Part shown: positions 1-5,625 of the stretch, one piece after another | Position numbering within the stretch: position 1 is the first letter of the stretch | Layout of the letters: every line of letters starts with the position of its first letter | Assembly: GCA_031177445.1 (NCBI GenBank) | Contig: JAPSGP010000193.1 | Span: forward strand, 1-6,151 | Direction of reading: 5' to 3' | Origin: Acidimicrobiia bacterium | GTDB taxonomy: Bacteria; Actinomycetota; Acidimicrobiia; IMCC26256; JACDBD01 | DNA: 6,151 nt | Notes under the pieces: generated by a model | Databases searched by the model: none | Told to the model about the DNA's origin: nothing | Seen by the model: the letters and a program-made list of their open reading frames with translations, nothing else | Translations under genes and position numbers: made by a program

Positions 1-2124
1 CACCTCGACCTCTACCACGCGCTCGATCCCTCGTCCTACCTCGTCGTCCCGCTCGTCGCGCGCGGTCGCACGCTCGGCACCGTCTCGCTCGGCACGGGCG
101 AGTCCGGCCGGCACTACGGGCCCGATGACGTCGCGTTCATGCAGGCGGTGGCAGGCCGCATCGCGGTCGCGGTCGAGAACGCGCGCCTGTACACGGAGGC
201 GGGCGAGTCGCTCGCGCTGCTCGACACGCTGCTCGTCTCGGCGCCGGTCGGGATCGGCTTCTGGGACCGAGAGCTGCGCTTCGTGCGCGTCAACGACGCC
301 CTCGCGGCGATCAACGGCCTACCCCCTGAGGAGCACGTGGGCAAGACGCTCGCCGAGGTCGTGCCGGGGCTCGCCGACCGGCTCGAGCCGATGTACCGGA
401 GCGTGCTCGAGACCGGCGTCCCCCTCGTTCACCAGGAGTCGACCGACGGCGGCGAGATCGCGCCGGGCAGCGACCGGCACTGGCTCTCGAGCTACTACCC
501 GGTGCACACGGAGTCTGGGGAGACGATCGGCGTGGGCGCCGTGATCATGGAGATCACCGACCGCAAGCGCGCCGACGATCGGTTGCGCCTGCTCGCCGAG
601 GCGGGCGAGCTCTTCTCGTCCTCGCTCGATCGCGACGAGATCTTCGCCCGCGTCGCCCGCGTCGTCGTGCCGCGCATCGCCGACGCCTGCAACATCTTCC
701 TCGCCGAGGACAACGGCATCGTCCGCGTGGCGTACTCGCACGTCGATCCGGAGCGCGAGCGGATCATGGCCGAGATGCCGTCCCGATACAGTTTCGGCCG
801 GACGCGCCCCGCGCTCCTCGAGCAGGTCGTCTTCGGCGGGCAGGCGATGCTCGCGCCCACGCTCACCGAGGAAGTCGTCGGCGCGCTGGAGACGATCGGG
901 CTCGATCGCGAGCTCTTCGCGCGTGTGGGCTCGAGGTCGATGATCTTCGTGCCGTTCAGCTCGCGCGGTCGCACGCTCGGCGTGATGACGCTCGGCTCGC
1001 TCGTCCCGGGCCGGTTCGGCGAGGCCGACCTCGAGCTGGCCAAGGAGCTTGCGCGGCGCGCCTCCATCGCAGTCGACAACGCGCTGCTCGTGGACGAGCT
1101 GCAGGCTCGCGCGCAGGCCGCACAGGCGCTGCAGTTCGTCGCCGACGGCGTCTTCCTGCTCGATTCGGAAGGGATCGTGAGACTGTGGAACCCCGCCGCT
1201 GCGGCGATGTTCGGGCTGCTCGAGCCAGACGTCGTCGGACGCCGGCTCACCGACGTCGTGCCGGGATGGCTCGACGTCGAGTCGCTGGTCCCAGTCGCCG
1301 GCCCCGCCTCCCGCTCGGCGCGGGCGGAGACGGTGCCGGTCGAGCTCGAAGACCGCGAGCTCTGGCTCTCGATCTCCGGTGTCCGCTTCGAGGAGGGAAT
1401 CGTGTACGCCTTCCGCGACCTCACAGAGGAGCGCGCGCTCGAGCGGATCAAGAGCGACTTCGTCTCCACCGTCTCGCACGAGCTGAGGACGCCGCTTGCC
1501 GCCATCTACGGCGCCGCCATGACGCTGCGCCGCTCCGACGTGCCGCTCTCCGACGATCAGCGCGAAGGCATGCTCGGCGTCGTCTCGAGCGAAGCGGAGC
1601 GGCTCGCGCGGATCGTCAACGACATCCTGCTCGCGAGCCGGCTCGACTCCGACGTCGTCGACGTGGCGATCGACAGCGCCGACGCGCTCGCCCTGGCGAA
1701 GCAGGTGGTCGCGGCCGCGGGCGCCCACCTCCCGCCCGGAATCGAGCTGGCGCTGCGGGCGCCGGAGGATCTGCCGCCGATCTCCGCGGACGCCGACAAG
1801 CTGCGCCAGGTGCTCGTGAACCTCGTCGAGAACGCGATCAAGTACTCGCCGGACGGCGGGCTCGTGGAGCTCGAGCTGACGCCGGTACCCGGCCGCATGC
1901 GCTTCTCCGTTCGCGACCGCGGCCTCGGCATACCCGCCAGCGAGCACACCCGGATCTTCGAGAAGTTCTACCGCCTCGATCCCGACCTCACCCGCGGCGT
2001 CGGCGGCACGGGGCTCGGGCTCTACATCTGCCGTGAGATCGTCCGGCGCATGGAAGGCCGCATCTGGGTCGAGTCCAGGCCGGGCGCCGGCTCGACCTTC
2101 ACGTTCGAGCTGCCGCTGGCTTGA
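1..2124 (+). CDS. Multi-sensor histidine kinase, GAF-PAS-GAF-PAS-HisKA-HATPase_c (5' partial)
   Basis: Frame 1 is open from the first base, so the start lies upstream of the window; the first in-window ATG (139) falls inside a GAF domain and is not the real start. 707 residues are visible. In order (numbered from base 1): C-terminal half of a GAF domain (1-62), PAS (about 69-188), a second GAF (about 198-362), a second PAS (about 368-475), HisKA (about 481-550) and HATPase_c (about 590-707). The H box is FVSTVSHELRTPL with phospho-acceptor His493. The N box is NLVENAIKYSP with Asn611. G1 is DRGLGIP (Asp639), followed by an FEKFYR F box and a GGTGLGLY G2 box, so the kinase should be active. 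It would autophosphorylate on His and pass phosphate to a response regulator. No membrane helix is visible in this part; sensing is likely cytosolic through GAF/PAS, with unknown ligands. No response regulator or receiver domain is in the window. Family assignment is firm; the signal and target are unknown. Confidence 0.95.
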   Translation, partial: HLDLYHALDPSSYLVVPLVARGRTLGTVSLGTGESGRHYGPDDVAFMQAVAGRIAVAVENARLYTEAGESLALLDTLLVSAPVGIGFWDRELRFVRVNDALAAINGLPPEEHVGKTLAEVVPGLADRLEPMYRSVLETGVPLVHQESTDGGEIAPGSDRHWLSSYYPVHTESGETIGVGAVIMEITDRKRADDRLRLLAEAGELFSSSLDRDEIFARVARVVVPRIADACNIFLAEDNGIVRVAYSHVDPERERIMAEMPSRYSFGRTRPALLEQVVFGGQAMLAPTLTEEVVGALETIGLDRELFARVGSRSMIFVPFSSRGRTLGVMTLGSLVPGRFGEADLELAKELARRASIAVDNALLVDELQARAQAAQALQFVADGVFLLDSEGIVRLWNPAAAAMFGLLEPDVVGRRLTDVVPGWLDVESLVPVAGPASRSARAETVPVELEDRELWLSISGVRFEEGIVYAFRDLTEERALERIKSDFVSTVSHELRTPLAAIYGAAMTLRRSDVPLSDDQREGMLGVVSSEAERLARIVNDILLASRLDSDVVDVAIDSADALALAKQVVAAAGAHLPPGIELALRAPEDLPPISADADKLRQVLVNLVENAIKYSPDGGLVELELTPVPGRMRFSVRDRGLGIPASEHTRIFEKFYRLDPDLTRGVGGTGLGLYICREIVRRMEGRIWVESRPGAGSTFTFELPLA

Positions 2125-2263
2125 CGCTGCTGAAGGAGCTGGTGGTCGTGCTCGCGATCGCCGCGGTGGCTGTCGGGGCCGCTGTCGTACGAGGACTACC
2201 GCACGACCGAGTGCCTCGATAGCGGCCCTCGACCTGCACCCCGAGACGGACGTCTGGCCCTAG
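2121..2263 (+). pseudogene. Possible frameshifted small membrane-anchored peptide gene
   Basis: Directly after the kinase, overlapping its stop as TTGA, frame 3 reads a hydrophobic stretch LTLLKELVVVLAIAAVAVG, typical of one membrane helix or an uncleaved signal. Frame 1 then gives YEDYRTTECLDSG, and frame 2 gives LDLHPETDVWP followed by a TAG stop at 2261-2263. Dropping one G from GGGG (2175-2178) and one C from CCC (2226-2228) joins the three pieces into a roughly 46-residue protein: hydrophobic N-terminus, short acidic/polar tail, one Cys. Without those changes frame 3 ends at 2222 with a 33-codon peptide. The start is uncertain: TTG 2121, or GTG 2142/2148 behind AAGGAG (2133-2138). This could be a decayed gene, two homopolymer sequencing errors, or chance. 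The stitched reading is inference, and I know no family for it. Confidence 0.28.
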
Positions 2264-2270
2264 AACGAGA

Positions 2271-2295
2271 AGAGGCGGCCGTTGGGGCCGCCTCT
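2271..2295 (-). terminator. Perfect 10-bp GC-rich hairpin, likely transcription terminator between convergent genes
   Basis: AGAGGCGGCC (2271-2280) pairs perfectly with GGCCGCCTCT (2286-2295) around the 5-nt loop GTTGG. It lies 24 nt past the stop of the minus-strand DUF6458-type gene and about 145 nt past the stop of the plus-strand kinase, as expected for a terminator between convergent genes. Read on the minus strand the stem is followed by TCTCGTTCTAG, which is moderately T-rich. On the plus strand it is followed by AAACACG with no T run. It therefore fits best as terminator of the minus-strand gene, perhaps acting both ways as in many high-GC actinobacteria. The hairpin is seen directly; its function is inferred. 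Confidence 0.7.
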
Positions 2296-2319
2296 AAACA
2301 CGTCGTGCCGTGGTCGGGC

Positions 2320-2538
2320 CTAGTAGGGAGGCCCGTCCTCGACGTACGTGGTGCGGCGCCGCTCGCCGAAGCCGCCCCACGACGACCAGAAGATCATCGA
2401 GAGCACGAGGCCCAGGATGCCCACGACCATCAGGATCACGCCGATCGTGTCGAGCTCGAGGCCGGAGACCGAGGCGTTCACGGCCCAGACCAGAATCGCG
2501 CCGACCGCGATCAGGAAGATGCTGACTCCAAGTCCCAC
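2320..2538 (-). CDS. DUF6458-type small two-helix membrane protein
   Basis: This encodes 72 residues, starting with GTG (2538-2536) and ending with TAG (2322-2320). The start is chosen because a perfect AAGGAGG lies 6 nt upstream. The protein has two predicted membrane helices, about residues 4-20 (MGLGVSIFLIAVGAILVWAV) and 31-51 (TIGVILMVVGILGLVLSMIF). A short loop containing SGLELD joins them, and a polar, Arg-containing C-terminal tail of about 20 residues ends in EDGPPY. The opening MG-G-SIFLIAVGAIL and the LDTIGVILMVVGILGL core match the actinobacterial DUF6458 family as I remember it; length is also right for that family. No biochemical function is known to me. It is transcribed divergently from coxB and stands alone, with a hairpin terminator after it. 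The family call is from memory of the pattern, not from a search. Confidence 0.85.
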   Translation of the reverse strand: MGLGVSIFLIAVGAILVWAVNASVSGLELDTIGVILMVVGILGLVLSMIFWSSWGGFGERRRTTYVEDGPPY

Positions 2539-2544
2539 GTCGTT

Positions 2545-2551
2545 CCTCCTT
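2545..2551 (-). promoter_or_regulatory. Strong Shine-Dalgarno of the DUF6458-type gene
   Basis: On the minus strand AAGGAGG is followed by the 6-nt spacer AACGAC and then GTG. This is the full anti-16S complement at good spacing and fixes the GTG as start. It contrasts with the divergent coxB gene, which has no such site. Confidence 0.85.
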
Positions 2552-2629
2552 CGTATGCGGTATCAACGCCCCGTCCGCGGGGGTCGTGGAGTACAACGCC
2601 TGAGCGCCGGGTTCGGATGCGGGTTGCGG

Positions 2630-2635
2630 TAGTCT
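2630..2635 (+). promoter_or_regulatory. Probable -10 element (TAGTCT) for a leaderless coxB transcript
   Basis: TAGTCT fits the TANNNT -10 pattern of high-GC actinobacteria. It ends exactly 7 nt before the coxB GTG (2643), so transcription would begin at or next to the start codon. No Shine-Dalgarno-like sequence precedes that GTG (upstream is GGTAGTCTCGCCGCG), which agrees with leaderless initiation. I see no clear -35 box at 17 nt spacing. The motif is seen; its use is inferred. Confidence 0.5.
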
Positions 2636-2642
2636 CGCCGCG

Positions 2643-3659
2643 GTGCGCAGGGGCTCGATCGTCCGGCTGATCGTCTACGGCGTGCTCGCCGGAACGGCGG
2701 CGTCGCTGGTGGCAGTCTTCGTGCCCTGGCTGCCGGACTCGGCCTCCGAGGAGATGGACCGGATCGTGTTCACGTTCTGGTTCACGACCGTCATCTGCAT
2801 CGGCATCTTCGCCATCGTCGCGGCCGTGATCATGTACTGCGTGCTCAAGTTCCGGGCCCCCGAGGACGACGACGCCGACGGCCCGCCCATCCACGGCCAC
2901 ACCGGGCTCGAGATCGTCTGGACGGCCGTGCCGGCGGTGCTCGTGACCGCGATCTCGGTGGTGAGCGCGGTCGTGCTGGCGAAGAACGACGACGCCGGCG
3001 ACAACCCGCTCCGGATCGGCGTGACCGCGCAGCAGTTCGCTTGGAGCTTCGAGTATCCGGGCGAAGGCGACCAGCCGCTCACGACGGGCCGGCTCGTGCT
3101 CCCGGTCGACCAGGCGGTCAAGCTCACGCTGCATGCGAACGACGTCATCCACTCGTTCTGGGTGCCTGAGTTCGGCCAGAAGTCGGACGCCGTCCCGGGC
3201 ATCGAGACGACGCTCGTGATCACGCCGACGAAGGTGGGGAGCTACTCAGTCGTCTGCACCGAGCTGTGCGGCCTCGGGCACGCCGCCATGCGGGCAGCCG
3301 TGGAGGTCGTGGAGCGGCCCGAATACGAGCGGTTCCTCGAGGAGGCCGCCGCCGGCGGGGCGACGCAGGGGACGGACGGGGAGGAGATCTTCACCTCGGC
3401 CGGTTGCGGGGGCTGCCACGCGTTCGAGCCGGCGGGCACGGACGCGCAGGTCGGGCCCAGCCTGGACGACCTCGCCGCGTCGGCGGAGGCGGCCGGAGAG
3501 GAGCCCGCCGAGTTCGTCCGCCAGTCGATCATCGATCCGGACGCGCGGATCGCCGAAGGCTTCCAGGCCGGCGTGATGCCGAAGACATACGACCGCACGC
3601 TCACCGACGAGCAGCTCGACGCGCTCGTGCAGTATCTCCTCGAGGGCGGCGGAGGCTAG
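2643..3659 (+). CDS. coxB: Cytochrome c oxidase subunit II with fused C-terminal cytochrome c domain (caa3 type)
   Basis: 338 residues, longer than a plain subunit II because of a C-terminal haem domain. The N-terminus has three hydrophobic stretches: about 7-30, 43-69 and 90-113. The first may act as signal anchor (no lipobox Cys is seen); the other two are the standard subunit II hairpin. The periplasmic cupredoxin domain follows, with the aromatic electron-entry segment QQFAWSFEYPG (130-140). The CuA site is complete: His170 (VIHSFWVPEF), Cys205, Glu207, Cys209, His213 and Met216 in CTELCGLGHAAM. Glu207 is also the usual Mg-site ligand from subunit II. The fused cytochrome c domain (about 243-335) has Cys255-Gly-Gly-Cys258-His259 for covalent haem c, and Met312 in GVMPKTY is the likely distal ligand. 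It accepts electrons and passes them through CuA to subunit I on the outer face of the membrane. GTG 2643 is chosen because a -10-like TAGTCT sits 7 nt upstream and no other start fits better. It is first in an operon, 7 nt before coxA. Confidence 0.96.
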   Translation: MRRGSIVRLIVYGVLAGTAASLVAVFVPWLPDSASEEMDRIVFTFWFTTVICIGIFAIVAAVIMYCVLKFRAPEDDDADGPPIHGHTGLEIVWTAVPAVLVTAISVVSAVVLAKNDDAGDNPLRIGVTAQQFAWSFEYPGEGDQPLTTGRLVLPVDQAVKLTLHANDVIHSFWVPEFGQKSDAVPGIETTLVITPTKVGSYSVVCTELCGLGHAAMRAAVEVVERPEYERFLEEAAAGGATQGTDGEEIFTSAGCGGCHAFEPAGTDAQVGPSLDDLAASAEAAGEEPAEFVRQSIIDPDARIAEGFQAGVMPKTYDRTLTDEQLDALVQYLLEGGGG

Positions 3660-3663
3660 GAGG
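3658..3663 (+). promoter_or_regulatory. Shine-Dalgarno of coxA overlapping the coxB stop codon
   Basis: AGGAGG begins within the coxB TAG stop (3657-3659) and runs on as a G tract up to the ATG at 3667. The spacing is short (3 nt from AGGAGG, but the G tract allows alternative pairing). The overlap with the stop suggests coupled translation of the two oxidase subunits. Confidence 0.75.
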
Positions 3664-3666
3664 GGG

Positions 3667-5625
3667 ATGACCCAGGTTCACGAGACGCGCGCGCCGGCCG
3701 CGCATGACCACCACGCCCCGGCGCCCCCACGGCGGGGCCTCGAGCACCTGACCGGCCCGGGGTACCTCCGGGCGCTCTGGCTGACGCCGCTCTTCTGGGG
3801 CATCGGCTTCGGCATCGTCGTCTTCTTCCGCTGGCTCGGCGGCTACGACCCCCTGCTCGACTGGGACGTCCTGACGGTCGTCGCTTCCATGACGACGGCT
3901 CCGGTCGGCTTCCTCGCCGGCATCGGCGCCTTCGACTACTGGCTCTACTACATCTCGGGACGGCCGACCAGGCCCGAGGACCATTCGGGACACGGCGCGC
4001 GCACGTGGCACGACTACTTCCGCGTCAACACCGACCACAAGGTGATCGGCGTCCAGTACCTCACCGCCGTCTTCGTGTTCTTCGTCTTCGGCGGCCTCGC
4101 GGCCATGCTCTTCCGCGCCGAGCTCGCGCAGCCCGACCTCCAGTTCGTGGACGGCCAGGCCTTCAACGGGCTGATCTCGATGCACGCCGCGCTGATGATC
4201 TTCCTCTTCATCATCCCGGCCTTCGCCGGGCTCGCGAACTTCGCCGTGCCGCTCATGCTCGGCGCGCCGGACATGGCGTTCCCGCGCCTGAACGCGCTCT
4301 CGTTCTGGCTCCTCCCGATCGCCGGAATCATGTTCCTGACGAGCTTCATCGCCCCCGGCGGCGCCTTCGGCGCGGGCTGGACCGCCTACCCGCCGCTCGC
4401 GACCGAACAGCCGATGGGCCAGCTCTTCTTCAACATGGGCGTCCAGTGGGCCGGCGCGAGCTCGATCATGACCGCGCTCAACTTCCTGGTCACGATCATC
4501 ACGATGCGCGCGCCGGGGATGACCTTCTGGCGCATGCCGCTTCTCGTGTGGGCGAACTTCACGACGTCGCTGCTCGTCGTCGTGGCGACCCCGTTCATCG
4601 CGGGCTCGCAGTTTTTCATCATGTTCGACCGGATCATGCACACGAACTTCTTCACGGTCGGGGAGGGCGGCTACGCGCTCGCCTACCAGCACATCTTCTG
4701 GTTCTACTCGCACCCGGCCGTCTACATCATGATGCTGCCCGGCTTCGGGATCATCTCCGAGGTCATCGCCGTCTTCTCGCGGAAGCCGATCTTCGGCTAC
4801 CGGCTGATGGCGCTCTCGCTGATGGCCATCCTCGTGCTCGGCTTCTCCGTCTGGGCGCACCACATGTTCGTGGCCGGCATGGCGCCCTGGCTGCGCGTGC
4901 CCATGATGGTGACGTCGATGATCATCGCCGTGCCGACGGGGGTGAAGGTCTTCTCCTGGCTGGCGACGATGTGGGAGGGACGCATACGCATGCGCACGCC
5001 CATGCTCTTCGCCCTCGGCTTCGTCTCGATGTTCGTGCTGGGCGGCCTCTCCGGGATCTTCCTGGCCTCGGTGCCCATCGACATCGCCGCCTCCGACACG
5101 TACTTCGTCGTCGCGCACATCCACTACGTGCTCTTCGGCGGCTCCGTCTTCACGATCTTCGCCGGCGTCTACTACTGGTTCCCGAAGATGACGGGCCGGA
5201 TGTACGACGAGCGGCTCGGCAGGCTCCACTTCTGGCTCGCGTTCATCGGCTTCAACGGCACGTTCTTCCCAATGCACTGGGTCGGGCTGCAGGGGATGCC
5301 GCGGCGGGTGTCCGACTACGCCGAGCAGTTCGGCGACTGGAACATGGTCATCACGATCTTCTCGTTCCTGCTCGGCGCGTCGACGATCGTGTTCTTCTAC
5401 AACATCATCGTCAGCTGGACTCGCGGCGAGCCCGCTCCCTCGAACCCGTGGCGAGCGCTCACGCTCGAGTGGCAGGTCAGCTCGCCGCCGCCGATCTTCA
5501 ACTTCGACGAGGTCCCGCAGGTCGTCGGCGGGCCGTACGAGTACGGGGTGCCCGGCGCGAGACACGCGGTGCTGAACGGGGCCCACGTCACGACGGAGGT
5601 GCGGGAGGAGGAGGCCGTCCGATGA
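3667..5625 (+). CDS. coxA: Cytochrome c oxidase subunit I, A2-type haem-copper oxygen reductase with N-terminal two-helix extension
   Basis: 652 residues against about 530-560 for a typical subunit I. The catalytic core starts near residue 119 (VNTDHKVIGVQYL) and ends near 605 with the family tail NPWRALTLEWQVSSPPP. Ligands are all present: His173 and His486 for low-spin haem, His484 for the high-spin haem, and His349, His398 and His399 for CuB, with Tyr353 as the cross-linked tyrosine. The K channel keeps Lys427 and Thr424 (PTGVKVFSW). The D-channel entrance keeps Asn191, Asp202 and Asn209. Helix VI reads FYSHPAVYI (346-354): the canonical Glu (GHPEVY) is Ala351 and the Tyr-Ser pair 347-348 is present, the mark of A2-type oxidases. 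The haem-propionate Arg pair is 546-547. Odd points: a roughly 115-residue N-terminal extension with two predicted helices (36-56, 69-95) and a His-rich tip, and Ser476 where the Mg-site His usually precedes Asp. It reduces oxygen to water and pumps protons. The ATG start is supported by the Shine-Dalgarno; the next in-frame Met is residue 75. Confidence 0.97.
   Translation: MTQVHETRAPAAHDHHAPAPPRRGLEHLTGPGYLRALWLTPLFWGIGFGIVVFFRWLGGYDPLLDWDVLTVVASMTTAPVGFLAGIGAFDYWLYYISGRPTRPEDHSGHGARTWHDYFRVNTDHKVIGVQYLTAVFVFFVFGGLAAMLFRAELAQPDLQFVDGQAFNGLISMHAALMIFLFIIPAFAGLANFAVPLMLGAPDMAFPRLNALSFWLLPIAGIMFLTSFIAPGGAFGAGWTAYPPLATEQPMGQLFFNMGVQWAGASSIMTALNFLVTIITMRAPGMTFWRMPLLVWANFTTSLLVVVATPFIAGSQFFIMFDRIMHTNFFTVGEGGYALAYQHIFWFYSHPAVYIMMLPGFGIISEVIAVFSRKPIFGYRLMALSLMAILVLGFSVWAHHMFVAGMAPWLRVPMMVTSMIIAVPTGVKVFSWLATMWEGRIRMRTPMLFALGFVSMFVLGGLSGIFLASVPIDIAASDTYFVVAHIHYVLFGGSVFTIFAGVYYWFPKMTGRMYDERLGRLHFWLAFIGFNGTFFPMHWVGLQGMPRRVSDYAEQFGDWNMVITIFSFLLGASTIVFFYNIIVSWTRGEPAPSNPWRALTLEWQVSSPPPIFNFDEVPQVVGGPYEYGVPGARHAVLNGAHVTTEVREEEAVR
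5603..5614 (+). promoter_or_regulatory. Shine-Dalgarno inside the 3' end of coxA
   Basis: GGGAGGAGGAGG lies 7 nt before the ATG at 5622 and also encodes the Glu-rich coxA C-terminus (REEEA). It supports this ATG as start and the reality of the overlapping downstream gene. Confidence 0.75.

Noticed and set aside
319..1947. Long antisense open frame (542 codons, minus strand) across the histidine kinase
   Set aside because: It is a shadow of a clear GAF/PAS/HisKA gene; the composition is Arg/Asp/His-rich and no motif is seen.
1185..2036. Plus-strand open frame in another frame inside the kinase gene
   Set aside because: The product is almost all Arg and Ala repeats, typical of an off-frame reading of high-GC coding DNA.
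2569..2582. Small inverted repeat CCCCG-TCCG-CGGGG in the divergent intergenic region
   Set aside because: With only a 5-bp stem in GC-rich DNA, it is expected by chance; I cannot support an operator call.
2305..3152. Several open frames crossing the DUF6458-type gene and the start of coxB
   Set aside because: They overlap two well-supported genes, have Arg/Pro/Asp-rich composition, and have no convincing start sites.
4696..4734. Loss of the catalytic glutamate in helix VI read as an inactive oxidase
   Set aside because: The accompanying Tyr-Ser pair is the known A2 substitute, and all metal ligands are present, so the enzyme should be active.
3601..5586. Long antisense open frame (661 codons, minus strand) across coxA
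   Set aside because: It mirrors coxA in a GC-rich sequence. The product is a low-complexity run of Arg, Glu, His and Asp with no domain, while the plus strand encodes a fully conserved oxidase.
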